A stretch of 40,369 nucleotides of DNA, taken from a virus. The notes beneath the pieces are model-generated. The model did not search any database. It was not told the DNA's origin and saw nothing but the letters and a program-made list of their open reading frames with translations. The stretch is taken from positions 1-40,369 of IMG/VR virus record IMGVR_UViG_3300045284_000166. One strand, given 5' to 3'. Made by a program: the position numbers and the translations under genes. Below are positions 1-6,634 of the stretch, in pieces (positions within the stretch are counted from its first letter, which is position 1; each line of letters opens with the position of its first letter).

Positions 1-82
1 TACGGGCGCGATCATCCGAACGCGCTAGGCTGGAAAAAGCCGAACACGTCCAGCCACAGCAGCGCCAGAAAAGCCGCTTCTG
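1..82. repeat. Terminal overlap, left copy
   Basis: Bases 1-82 match 40288-40369 with one difference (G at 5, A at 40292). The last 77 bases are identical. Because a gene reads through the join in frame, this marks a circular or terminally redundant molecule or an assembly overlap, not an inserted repeat. Confidence 0.9.
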
Positions 83-159
83 CTGCGATTGCCAAGATTC
101 CGCTGCCGCTCGCGCAATATCTGGCGCGGGTGTTCAAGCCAACGCCAGAGGAGTGCTAA
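1..159 (+). CDS. Cytosine-C5 DNA methyltransferase, C-terminal part
   Basis: This is the last 52 codons and stop of the methyltransferase that starts at 39514 and runs off the right end. The reading frame is open from base 1 and ends in TAA at 157-159. The overlap of the two window ends keeps the frame, giving a protein of 310 residues. The tail reads as a basic, Ser/Ala-rich stretch followed by IPLPLAQYLARVF, which sits where C5 methyltransferases carry their last conserved helix (motif X). The copy here has GGG (Gly) where the right-end copy has GAG (Glu) at residue 260. Confidence 0.85.
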   Translation, partial: YGRDHPNALGWKKPNTSSHSSARKAASAAIAKIPLPLAQYLARVFKPTPEEC

Positions 160-340
160 ACTGCGCTCTAACCGCCCGCGGTAAGTTCCCTCCTGCGGGC
201 GGCTAGTCCCAGGCTCGCTTTCATATGCCGCGCATGCGTTCCGGGGCCGACCAGAATGCTCGGCGCGTGCGGCAACCGGGGCCGACCGCGGCTGAGACAG
301 CCCCCGGCGCGCGGGTTGCGCCGGGGGCGAACAGAACGCT
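153..340 (+). repeat. Structured leader element, copy A
   Basis: This begins at the methyltransferase stop codon and is a diverged direct copy of 39184-39419. Hairpin 1 has 8-base arms at 172-179 and 195-202 around a 15-base loop. Hairpin 2 has perfect 10-base arms at 301-310 and 318-327 with a 7-base loop. A third, copy-specific hairpin (arms 381-387 and 404-410) follows just before the ribosome binding site of the next gene. Between copies the stem of hairpin 1 has a compensatory change, while its loop GGTAAGTTCCCTCCT is unchanged. Copy A lacks a 48-base hairpin-bearing insert found in copy B. The gap 160-430 holds no other gene. I infer a cis-acting leader RNA; a terminator role for hairpin 1 is less likely because no T-run follows it. 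Confidence 0.65.
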
Positions 341-430
341 CGACCGCGCGGTAATCCTATCGCCGCGCCGGAGAAGCTAGGCCCGGATCTGGCGCTGCGT
401 CAGTCCGGGCCGCCTACGGAGCACGATGGT

Positions 431-610
431 GTGATTGTTTCCCGCCGCAAACCAGGCCCCGATCACAGCGCGGTGATGCGCGGGATTGCACGGATGAAAC
501 GATTCGAGCGGGAGCGGGCGCAGTGGATCCGGGAGCATCCGAATGCCAACCCGGACGAAATCCGCCAGGCCGTTAACCGCATCGCCGCTATGATTATGCC
601 GAGCGCGTAG
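431..610 (+). CDS. Small hypothetical protein behind leader copy A
   Basis: A 59-residue protein starting at GTG 431, with GGAG at 418-421 nine bases upstream. A shorter form could begin at ATG 476. It is basic in the middle (MKRFERERAQWIREHPNANP) and predicted helical. The NPDEIRQAV segment looks like a short helix-turn-helix or helical hairpin, but I do not recognise the family. It is the first gene after the structured leader, the position the methyltransferase holds behind copy B. The start is uncertain because the frame is open upstream to 296. Confidence 0.5.
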   Translation: MIVSRRKPGPDHSAVMRGIARMKRFERERAQWIREHPNANPDEIRQAVNRIAAMIMPSA

Positions 611-638
611 CTAGTCCCTTAATAAATCGGTTTGCATT

Positions 639-650
639 TAATATTTGCGC
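639..650 (+). promoter_or_regulatory. -10-like box directly before an ATG
   Basis: TAATAT at 639-644 is followed by six bases (TTGCGC) and ATG at 651. The local sequence is AT-rich in a GC-rich genome. No good -35 box lies 16-18 bases upstream. The spacing matches the starts at 6267 and 37897 and would place the transcript start on or near the ATG. Confidence 0.35.
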
Positions 651-689
651 ATGCTAATCTTGTTCCTCGCGAACCTGGAAGAAACCACT

Positions 690-1283
690 ATGTCTGATGG
701 CATGCAAAAATGCGTAGTGTGCGACCGAGAATTGATTGGCAGGAAAACCAGAAAATACTGCAAACAATGCGTAAGGGCGGTGTTCATATCTGGCCAAAGG
801 GCGCGCGCGAAAGTAGTGACAGCTATCAGAAACGGTGAACTTCCTGCGCCTCAAACTTTGGTTTGCGTCGATTGTGGCGCCAAGGCCGAATGCTACGACC
901 ACCGGGATTACTCCAAGCCGCTTGAAGTGGCGCCGGTCTGCTTTTCCTGCAACTGCACTCGGGGTCCATCTAATACACCCCATGAACACATATTAATGAG
1001 CGTGGAACGAGCAACGTTGGTGGAGCGCCTGATAGAGAAACACTATGAAGGGTTTGATTATGGTGGTGAGCTTGAGACGGTGTTCGATGAAATGTTTGAG
1101 TTTTTTATTAACGGCATGGAGCCGGCGGATATAGCGAGCCACACATTCATGTCTTTGGATATGGTAAACGGCTTCATTGAAGGCATGCTTGAACAGCCTG
1201 AATACAAGTCATGGAATGAACCGGAGCCTGAGTCTGAGCCAGAGCCTGGCGTGCCTGTTGAAAAACCAATAGCATATTATTAA
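690..1283 (+). CDS. Zinc-finger phage protein
   Basis: A 197-residue protein from ATG 690, chosen because GGAAGA lies about 9 bases upstream. An upstream in-frame ATG at 651 would add 13 mostly hydrophobic residues and could serve a leaderless transcript. The N-terminal half has two CxxC pairs (CVVCDRE, CKQC) followed by CVDCGAK, a DHRDY segment and CFSCNCTRGP. This is a treble-clef-like, HNH-related zinc pattern often seen in phage DNA-binding proteins. The C-terminal half is acidic and ends in an EPEP-rich tail. I infer nucleic-acid binding; no catalytic HNH triad is certain. It lies 2 bases before a HTH gene. Confidence 0.65.
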   Translation: MSDGMQKCVVCDRELIGRKTRKYCKQCVRAVFISGQRARAKVVTAIRNGELPAPQTLVCVDCGAKAECYDHRDYSKPLEVAPVCFSCNCTRGPSNTPHEHILMSVERATLVERLIEKHYEGFDYGGELETVFDEMFEFFINGMEPADIASHTFMSLDMVNGFIEGMLEQPEYKSWNEPEPESEPEPGVPVEKPIAYY

Positions 1284-1284
1284 C

Positions 1285-1632
1285 ATGCGAGCGACAAAAC
1301 ACGATCGATTTCTTGCGAAGGCAGCAGCCTTGAGAGATAAGGCGCGCGCCCTTTATGCCGGCGGAATGACGCAGGCCAAGATTGCGCGTGAACTGGACAT
1401 TACGCCGCCGCGCGTGTGGCAAATTTTGTTCCAAAAACCAAAGCCTAAGGCTGGATCGGAAAAGAAAGCTGTTACTTTGATTGACCATTCTGATTTCTCC
1501 CGCAAAGGCGCGCAGGCGACGAATACGAAGCTCACGGCAGCGCAACGCTCGGCCAACGCCAGCAAAGCGGCCAAAGCGAAGTGGGCCAAGGCCGCGGAAA
1601 AGAAACGCGCGAAAGCGGAGGCCGCGCAATGA
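1285..1632 (+). CDS. HTH DNA-binding protein
   Basis: A 115-residue protein. Residues about 18-50 form a clear helix-turn-helix (MTQAKIARELDITPPRVWQI) of the resolvase/sigma-factor type. The second half is very basic and Ala/Lys-rich, including AQRSANASKAAKAKWAK, a repeat-like helix resembling the basic tails of phage DNA-binding proteins. It overlaps the next gene by 4 bases (ATGA), so the two are probably translated together. Likely a transcription or replication regulator; the target is unknown. Confidence 0.7.
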   Translation: MRATKHDRFLAKAAALRDKARALYAGGMTQAKIARELDITPPRVWQILFQKPKPKAGSEKKAVTLIDHSDFSRKGAQATNTKLTAAQRSANASKAAKAKWAKAAEKKRAKAEAAQ

Positions 1633-1850
1633 AGTCCTGGAGCACACGCGGCCGTCCGCCACGTCGGCAGATCGAGGTTATGCGGCTACTCGCCGCGGTC
1701 TACCCGATGCCCATGACGGCTGACCAAATCGCCTATGAAATCGGAATCAGCATTCAGCACGCATACGTCACCCTCGACCGGATGCGCCTTGCGGGGCGCG
1801 CGGTGAAGTGCGGGCCAGCGCTCTACGGCAGTGTCAGGATACAGCCGTGA
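1629..1850 (+). CDS. Winged-helix protein
   Basis: A 73-residue protein from ATG 1629, which overlaps the stop of the previous gene. The core MTADQIAYEIGISIQHAYVT followed by LDRMRLAGRAVKCG and a short beta hairpin is a typical winged helix-turn-helix, as in small MarR/ArsR-like or replication-associated domains. The N-terminus (WSTRGRPPRR) is basic like an AT-hook. It is coupled on both sides, so it probably acts with the 1285 product. The exact role is not known. Confidence 0.65.
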   Translation: MKSWSTRGRPPRRQIEVMRLLAAVYPMPMTADQIAYEIGISIQHAYVTLDRMRLAGRAVKCGPALYGSVRIQP

Positions 1851-2026
1851 GCAAGCAGTTTTTCAACGTCGTGCCCGAGCCCGCCAAAGAAGTCCCGCGC
1901 GGTGTGACCGAGTACGGCACGCAGTGCTGCGAGAAAATCCGCAAGCTGTTGCACTACGACAAAGCGGTGCCGCTGCTGGACAGGGAGCCGGGTGAAGACG
2001 GCAACGAAGGTGACGATGCAACTTAA
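1847..2026 (+). CDS. Small hypothetical protein
   Basis: A 59-residue protein starting at GTG 1847, which overlaps the previous stop (GTGA). The middle is helical and carries CCEKIRKLLHYDKAVPLL; the tail is acidic (GEDGNEGDD). No recognised domain. The position inside a run of 4-base overlaps supports it being translated. Confidence 0.5.
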   Translation: MSKQFFNVVPEPAKEVPRGVTEYGTQCCEKIRKLLHYDKAVPLLDREPGEDGNEGDDAT

Positions 2027-2047
2027 CGGTTTTTGAAAGGAGGGAAA

Positions 2048-2395
2048 ATGTCAATTCGGCCCGCAATTGAAGTGCTCCGCGAGCTCGACGGGAAAAACTT
2101 TCTCGATAAGCTCGCCCTATCGCTGCACACCGCCGCGGGCGACGTAATCGCGCTAGGCAAGCCGGCGAAAATCATTATCACGCTGACGATCGATCAATTC
2201 AGCAGCAAAGGCATGATCGAGCCGGTTCTCACTGTCGAAGCCGACATCAACGAGAAATTTCCGAAGCCTGATCCGAATTTGGCTCTTTTCTACGCCGACG
2301 CGGATGGGAATATGACTGTCAATCAACAGCGTCAACGTGACTTAGGGCTGAGCATCGCCGACGCACAACCGAGGGAGGAACAGCATGGACGATAA
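2048..2395 (+). CDS. Hypothetical protein upstream of the DUF2303 gene
   Basis: A 115-residue protein. The start at ATG 2048 is set by AAAGGAGGG just upstream. Composition is mixed alpha/beta: an N-terminal helix, then KIIITLTIDQFSSKG and VLTVEADINEKFPKP, which look like beta strands, then an acidic charged tail. It overlaps the DUF2303 gene by 11 bases. Small proteins of this layout often precede DUF2303 genes in phages, so the two may work together. I do not assign a function. Confidence 0.65.
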   Translation: MSIRPAIEVLRELDGKNFLDKLALSLHTAAGDVIALGKPAKIIITLTIDQFSSKGMIEPVLTVEADINEKFPKPDPNLALFYADADGNMTVNQQRQRDLGLSIADAQPREEQHGR

Positions 2396-3248
2396 GACGA
2401 AATCCATCGAAGCAACTGCGGTAGCCGAAGCGGCCGAGCTTGGCCGGCGCCTGGCGGTCGCGCAGCAAAAGCCGCAGAAGGCCGAAGACGTGCTCGACGC
2501 GGCGCCGTACATCGTGCTGCGCGATAGCGAGGGCAACGAAGCGCCGTATTTTCTTGGCGAAGCGCTCGACCCGCCGCACCGCAAGACCGGCACGGTCAAA
2601 CTCTCGGATCAAGAAAGTTTCTGCCTCTACTACGGTGTGCATGGCGTTTCCGCCGTCACCTACGCGACGATGCGCCCAACCGCGCAGTTTGTTGCCGTGT
2701 TCAACGATCATGGCAAAGATTCGGCCGGCTGGCGGGACCATAGGGCCGTGTTCACGGTGCAGCATTCGCCTGAGTGGCTTGTATGGGCCGCGAGCAACGG
2801 CAAGAAGTTCGATTCGACCGAAGACTTTGCCAGGTTCATCGAGGACGTGTCCCCTGATATAGTCGCGCCGGACCCCGCGACAATGTTGGCAATGGCCCTG
2901 AACTTCCGCGTGAACGAAAGCGTGGCGTTCTCGAAAGCGATCCGGCTGCAGGACGGGCATACCGAGCTTGTCTTCAACAATCTGGTGTCCGCCGAAAGCG
3001 GAAACGGCGCCGGCGGGAAGATTGCCATTCCTGATCTATTCACCATCCGGGTGCGCATTTTCGACGGCATCAACTCTCCGCTCTACGAAGTCGATGCGCG
3101 CTTCCGGTATCGGCTCAGTTCGGGCAGGCTGTCGATCTGGTACGAATTGGTTCGACCGGGGCGCGCGATCGAGAACGCTTTCGCGCAGTTGGTGGAGGCA
3201 ATCACCACGGCGACTGGCGCTGCGGTTCTGTTCGGGCAGCCTGATTAG
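2385..3248 (+). CDS. DUF2303 (YfdQ-like) phage protein
   Basis: A 287-residue protein that by overall pattern belongs to DUF2303, the family of YfdQ from an E. coli prophage. Visible features are PYIVLRDSEGNE near residue 40, then VKLSDQESFCLYY, VFNDHGKDSAGWRDHRAVF in the middle and WLVWAASNGKKFDSTEDFAR, followed by a beta-rich C-terminal domain. The family is common in early regions of phages of Proteobacteria and has no established biochemical role. The gene is followed by a terminator-like hairpin. Confidence 0.8.
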   Translation: MDDKTKSIEATAVAEAAELGRRLAVAQQKPQKAEDVLDAAPYIVLRDSEGNEAPYFLGEALDPPHRKTGTVKLSDQESFCLYYGVHGVSAVTYATMRPTAQFVAVFNDHGKDSAGWRDHRAVFTVQHSPEWLVWAASNGKKFDSTEDFARFIEDVSPDIVAPDPATMLAMALNFRVNESVAFSKAIRLQDGHTELVFNNLVSAESGNGAGGKIAIPDLFTIRVRIFDGINSPLYEVDARFRYRLSSGRLSIWYELVRPGRAIENAFAQLVEAITTATGAAVLFGQPD

Positions 3249-3257
3249 GGCGCCGAG

Positions 3258-3277
3258 CCCGGTTTTAACCGGGTTTT
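3258..3277 (+). terminator. Rho-independent terminator candidate
   Basis: CCCGGT at 3258-3263 pairs with ACCGGG at 3268-3273 across a TTTA loop, followed by TTTT. It sits between the DUF2303 gene and 3295, so it could partly separate the two transcripts. Confidence 0.6.
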
Positions 3278-3294
3278 CAGGGAGGAAATCAGCA

Positions 3295-3645
3295 ATGGCC
3301 GGACCGTGGTACTGCCTCGTCGTCAACAACCCGCACCGCGGCGGTCCTGTCGTCGCCCACGTCACGCTAGAAAAAGCCGAGGCCGAGGCCGCGCGCCTGC
3401 ACGCGAAATTGGAGGGGCGGTACGCCGTGCGAGTCCTGGAGACCGTGCGCGAACTGCCCGCGACGGCACCGATTGAGGTTCCTGCGCCGCTACCGGACAA
3501 GCCGCCCGAGGCCGTCGAGGTGCCGCCGGTGCAGGTGGTGCCGAAGCAGGCTGCAAAACCGCCAGTGGTGCCGCCGAAGGCCAAATCTGCGCCGGTTGTC
3601 GTGGTCAAACGGGCGCGCAAAACGATACTAGAGGACAGCGTTTGA
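3295..3645 (+). CDS. Pro/Val/Lys-rich hypothetical protein
   Basis: A 116-residue protein with a clear GGAGG about 10 bases before ATG 3295. Residues 1-50 form a small alpha/beta domain (WYCLVVNNPHRGG, then a helix AEAEAARLHAKLEG and the strand YAVRVLETV). The remaining half is a low-complexity linker of Pro, Val and Lys that looks disordered and basic. It follows a terminator hairpin and is followed by about 180 bases with a short hairpin (3649-3665) but no gene. Function unknown. Confidence 0.65.
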   Translation: MAGPWYCLVVNNPHRGGPVVAHVTLEKAEAEAARLHAKLEGRYAVRVLETVRELPATAPIEVPAPLPDKPPEAVEVPPVQVVPKQAAKPPVVPPKAKSAPVVVVKRARKTILEDSV

Positions 3646-3826
3646 CGGGCGCAATGCCCGTGCGGTAATCTATGCGTACCAGGGCTCTGAAAAGCCTATT
3701 GGAGCGCGATCTTGAACCTTTCCAACCTCTCCGTACCCATTGACCCAAGTCAGGCTCACCTGCGGTCCACCTGCGCTCCGGGAATTTTCAGCTTTGGGAA
3801 CACGGGGAGGCTGAAAGGGCTTAATC

Positions 3827-4075
3827 ATGGACGAGGTGGAATTCACTTGGTTTGACGACAGTTTCAAACAGACCATTGTTGTAAAGCCCCAGGATGCTAT
3901 CGCCGTATACTTGAATCCTGACGGCCTCATAGTTATACGGCAACAAGACCCAATGGGCGACCGGGACGATGTGATTGCTATTCATAAGCAGCACGTCGCT
4001 GTACTGATTCAAGCATTGCAAAAGTTATCCACATGGGAGTTTCCGGAACCAACAAAACCTGGAAAAACGACATGA
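3827..4075 (+). CDS. Hypothetical protein coupled to the replication gene
   Basis: An 82-residue acidic protein. Alternating strands (VEFTWFDDSFKQTIVV, IAVYLNPDGLIVIRQ) are followed by a helix (HVAVLIQALQKL). ATG 4072 of the next gene overlaps its stop (ATGA), pointing to translational coupling with the replication-initiator-like protein. No recognised family. Confidence 0.6.
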   Translation: MDEVEFTWFDDSFKQTIVVKPQDAIAVYLNPDGLIVIRQQDPMGDRDDVIAIHKQHVAVLIQALQKLSTWEFPEPTKPGKTT

Positions 4076-5046
4076 ATCGGCCTTCTATTCAGGTTTATCC
4101 CGGAGATTGGCAGCGAGATACGAGCCTCAGAATTTGTTCTTTAGCAGCGCGCGGTTTGTGGATAGAAATTCTTTGGATCATGCATCAGTCCAACCCCTAC
4201 GGACACCTCGTTTTGAACTCCAAATCCATCACCATCGCGGAACTATCGAGGATGGTCGGCGCTGGCCCTAGAGAAGTCCGGAAGCTGCTAGAAGAATTAA
4301 AACAATCAGGCACATGCAGCGTTACATCAGAGGGAGTTATTTATTGCAGGCGCATGGTCAGGGACGAGGCATTACGGGTTGTTCGGGCCAACGGCGGACA
4401 AGCTGGCGCGGGGTATGGAATCATGGGGTCTGAATACGGAATTAAGGGCGGAAGGCCGTCCGAAAGGGGGGATAAAAAACCCCCCTTGAAACCCCCCTTG
4501 AAACCCCCCTTGAAACCCCCCCCTTCTTCTTCATCTTCTACTTCAGTAAACAGCGCAGCAGCAAGCACCGTGCTTAATCCGCGCGAGACCGCGCTTGATG
4601 CCGGCCAAAGCGCGCTGCTTGAAAATCAAGGGGAACCCCAAAACCCAAAACCGAATGGAAAGCCGGCGGCATACGCGGCTGAACTGAACCGGCTAGGGGT
4701 CGCTATTTCCGAAACGAATGAATACCTGCTGGCCTGGATCGCCGCCGGACACACACTTCCGTTCATCGTGGAGTGTGTTCAGAAAATATGGGCCAGTGGC
4801 TCAAAAAAAGTCGGGGACGCAATCTTGCCAAAGTACCTCGACAAAAAGGTGAGCGACCCAAGCAATGGGATTGCAACCGCCGCGCAGGAATCATCCTCAG
4901 GCATCCCGTTTGGCTGCATTCGGTGCAAAAACTGCGGAACGATTACCGGAACGAGCCACGTCAACGGACAGTGCGACGATTGCCATTTCGGGCGCAAACC
5001 CGCCAGGGCGCCAGCCGGTCAAACGCAACTCATGAATGGAAACTAG
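4072..5046 (+). CDS. Phage replication initiator-like protein
   Basis: A 324-residue protein. Residues 1-110 resemble the N-terminal winged-helix domain of phage replication proteins of the DUF1376/DUF4373 kind: QVYPGDWQRDTSLR, then LSLAARGLWIEILWIMH-like helices, then ITIAELSRMVGAGPREVRKL. A disordered linker with three and a half KPPL repeats and a Ser-rich run joins it to a helical domain (residues about 200-280). It ends in a zinc ribbon, CIRCKNCGT...CDDC. I infer that it opens the phage origin and recruits host replication proteins, since no phage helicase or polymerase is present. The start at 4072 overlaps the previous stop. Confidence 0.65.
   Translation: MNRPSIQVYPGDWQRDTSLRICSLAARGLWIEILWIMHQSNPYGHLVLNSKSITIAELSRMVGAGPREVRKLLEELKQSGTCSVTSEGVIYCRRMVRDEALRVVRANGGQAGAGYGIMGSEYGIKGGRPSERGDKKPPLKPPLKPPLKPPPSSSSSTSVNSAAASTVLNPRETALDAGQSALLENQGEPQNPKPNGKPAAYAAELNRLGVAISETNEYLLAWIAAGHTLPFIVECVQKIWASGSKKVGDAILPKYLDKKVSDPSNGIATAAQESSSGIPFGCIRCKNCGTITGTSHVNGQCDDCHFGRKPARAPAGQTQLMNGN
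4477..4521 (+). repeat. 12-base tandem repeat (KPPL coding)
   Basis: Three full copies of AAACCCCCCTTG and a fourth partial copy lie in frame inside the replication gene. Each copy encodes Lys-Pro-Pro-Leu. The C6 tracts and the exact repetition are prone to slippage or copy-number change; whole-unit changes keep the frame. Confidence 0.9.
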
Positions 5047-5255
5047 GCGTCGTTCCAGCTTCCTAAATGCCGTGTAATCGCAGCGAGCATCCGCAGCGGC
5101 TCCACGTCTCCGGTATAGCCGTTGTGTTCCACCAAATCGCGCTCCAGCGCCACGCACAGCGTAGATGCGAACCTCAAACCAGCCCGGTAATCGGCCGGAA
5201 TTTCATCGGCTGCAATAGCCTCGCAAAACTGCCCCTGCGTCATGCGCGTTTCCAT
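5043..5255 (-). CDS. Lone minus-strand small protein
   Basis: A 70-residue protein. The start at 5255 is set by GGGAGGAAC just upstream on the minus strand. The sequence is helical and acidic (FCEAIAADEIPADYRAGLRF, then CVALERDLVEHNGYTGDVEP). It converges on the replication gene with a 4-base overlap and is the only minus-strand gene in the left arm. No recognised family; a recent insertion or a separately regulated gene is possible. Confidence 0.6.
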   Translation of the reverse strand: METRMTQGQFCEAIAADEIPADYRAGLRFASTLCVALERDLVEHNGYTGDVEPLRMLAAITRHLGSWNDA

Positions 5256-5453
5256 TTGTTCCTCCCTCCCAGGAAGTCGATCAACGGAACCGCACGCTAC
5301 CACACTCCGCACCGCAGCAAAGCAAACCGCACAAAGTTTGAGCAAACGGCGTACAGTCCCGCCCCGTGGAGGCAGAAATTCCTAGCTACTGCCCTCTGCA
5401 CCTTTCCGCCTGAACTTCCTCCCTGTTGTCGCCTCGCGAGTTCGGCGGACCTT

Positions 5454-5493
5454 CGGCCAGGCGTGATCCACATCAAACCGCCTGGCCGCTTTT
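5454..5493 (+). terminator. Terminator candidate 1 in the 5.3-5.6 kb gap
   Basis: A perfect 10-base stem (5454-5463 with 5479-5488) is followed by CTTTT. The stretch 5256-5633 (378 bases) contains this hairpin and the next one but no gene I can support. Confidence 0.6.
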
Positions 5494-5555
5494 GGGGATA
5501 GGCTGGATGTCGCGCGGGCCTCGCCGTTAAGGACATTTTCGGTGCGGACCGCGGG

Positions 5556-5592
5556 CCGAGGTGGTCTTCAAATCTCCAGCCTCGGTCTTTTT
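5556..5592 (+). terminator. Terminator candidate 2 in the 5.3-5.6 kb gap
   Basis: CCGAGG (5556-5561) pairs with CCTCGG (5580-5585), extended inward by TGG/CCA around a bulge, and is followed by TCTTTTT. This is a good intrinsic terminator shape. Two terminators 100 bases apart could bound a short untranslated RNA. Confidence 0.6.
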
Positions 5593-5633
5593 CCATTCCA
5601 GCCCAGAAGCCGGTTCCTCTGCCGGCGCAGAAA

Positions 5634-5744
5634 ATGCCCAGGAAGCCGCCGCAAGCCTGTTCTGGCTGCGCCTACGCCGCGATCGACCCCTCGGAGGTGT
5701 CACAGGGTCAACCGGCGACATGTGCGCTCAGAAGGCCGTTTTAG
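5634..5744 (+). CDS. Possible 36-residue zinc-binding peptide
   Basis: ATG 5634 to TAG 5744. The peptide carries CSGCAYAA and a later single Cys, the CxxC pattern shared by many other small proteins of this genome. No clear ribosome binding site is visible upstream, and it follows a terminator, so it may be spurious. Confidence 0.35.
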   Translation: MPRKPPQACSGCAYAAIDPSEVSQGQPATCALRRPF

Positions 5745-5794
5745 GCGGGGTAGCTTAGAATCAGTCTAAAATCTGGTTCAGTGCAGGAGATGGC

Positions 5795-6208
5795 ATGAGC
5801 TCGCGATGGCTAACCGAGTCGCAAGTCGAAGCCTTTAAGCGCAAGCGGGCCGGGCAGCTTTCGGCCAGAAATGCAAGCATTAGCCCCGGACGTCGACCAC
5901 TTTCACCCGCAGTTCGCAGCAACCTGGAGGCCGAGTTACAGCGGCAACTGGAGGCATCGGACCTGCCGCCGGCGCAGTTCGATGTGGCCTATCTCGTCGG
6001 CAGCCGTTGCCGCGCGGACGTTTTGTTCCAAGCGCAGCGACTCGTCGTAGAAATTCAAGGGGGCTGCCACGTCCTCCGCGCAAAGGCGCACGCAGACATC
6101 CGAAAGGCCGCTGAATCACTGCTGCAGGGCTATAGATTGCTCACGGTGGACAAGGACGCCATCCGGTCTGGTGACGCAATCCGGTGGATCACCGAACTAT
6201 TGAAGTGA
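5795..6208 (+). CDS. PD-(D/E)XK-type endonuclease domain protein
   Basis: A 137-residue protein with AGGAG six bases before ATG 5795. The C-terminal half has the small phage/VSR-like nuclease pattern: CRADVLFQAQRLVVEIQGG (Asp of PD and the ExQ variant of ExK), then a His/Asp-containing helix and LLQGYRLLTVDKDAIRSGDA. The family cuts DNA in repair or recombination; here it could resolve branched phage DNA before packaging. It lies just before the late block. The N-terminal 50 residues are basic. Gln in place of the usual Lys is a known variant in related families. Confidence 0.7.
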   Translation: MSSRWLTESQVEAFKRKRAGQLSARNASISPGRRPLSPAVRSNLEAELQRQLEASDLPPAQFDVAYLVGSRCRADVLFQAQRLVVEIQGGCHVLRAKAHADIRKAAESLLQGYRLLTVDKDAIRSGDAIRWITELLK

Positions 6209-6225
6209 GCAACGAACTACTGCGC

Positions 6226-6260
6226 AAAAGTTGACTTTTCCGGCCATATGTGACAAAAAT
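6226..6260 (+). promoter_or_regulatory. Late-block promoter with palindromic -35 region
   Basis: TTGACT at 6231-6236 lies within the inverted repeat AAAAGT-TG-ACTTTT (6226-6239). AAAAAT at 6255-6260 is 18 bases downstream. The predicted start of transcription falls at or next to ATG 6267. The palindrome could be an operator. Confidence 0.45.
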
Positions 6261-6266
6261 GCGCGT

Positions 6267-6605
6267 ATGTTCAAACCTTTGCATGATTATTTGCTGATCC
6301 GGCCGGAGAAAACGCCGGAATTCTCGCCTCTGATCGTCGTCTCCAATGACCGCATGAACCGTGGCATCGTCGTCGCCGCCGGCCCCGGCAAGTGGCTGCG
6401 AATCAAGTCCGGGCTGATCCACGAACCGGAATCCGGCGTGTTCCTGCCGAATACGGTCAAAGTCGGCGACTTCGTGACCTATACCGATTTGGACATCTTT
6501 CCGAAGTGGCGCGAACGCGACGGCGCGGAGCAGTTCGTGATAATTCAGGAGGTTGATGTCACCTGGATTGAGGAACACGAACCGGAGCAGCAACGTGCCG
6601 CCTAA
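6267..6605 (+). CDS. GroES-like co-chaperonin
   Basis: A 112-residue protein with the GroES fold pattern. FKPLHDYLLIRPEKT matches the PLHDRVIV start of GroES. It is followed by a shortened mobile loop (EFSPLIVVSNDRMNRG), whose LIV could replace the GroEL-binding Ile-Val-Leu, then GIVVAAGPGK, VFLPNTVKVGDFVTY and a closing strand VIIQEVDVTWI. Phage co-chaperonins such as T4 gp31 cap host GroEL and help fold the coat protein. No Shine-Dalgarno sequence precedes ATG 6267, but a promoter places the transcript start near it. An in-frame TTG at 6231 is an unlikely start. It stands directly before the packaging and capsid genes. Confidence 0.8.
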   Translation: MFKPLHDYLLIRPEKTPEFSPLIVVSNDRMNRGIVVAAGPGKWLRIKSGLIHEPESGVFLPNTVKVGDFVTYTDLDIFPKWRERDGAEQFVIIQEVDVTWIEEHEPEQQRAA

Positions 6606-6634
6606 CCAATCAATATTTTGTGCGTTGCGGAACA

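Noticed and set aside
1-82. Terminal repeat as true short direct terminal repeats or cos ends
   Set aside because: It lies inside a coding gene that reads through, and its size fits an assembly overlap better; P22-like packaging gives permuted ends.
2319-2960. Minus-strand frame of 213 codons
   Set aside because: It is antisense to the DUF2303 gene, Arg/His-rich, with no start signal.
4477-4521. Short regular repeats as a possible CRISPR array
   Set aside because: The 12-base units are contiguous, in frame and without spacers.
5297-5596. Open frame of 99 codons on the minus strand
   Set aside because: It covers two plus-strand terminator hairpins, has no ribosome binding site and shows no domain-like pattern.
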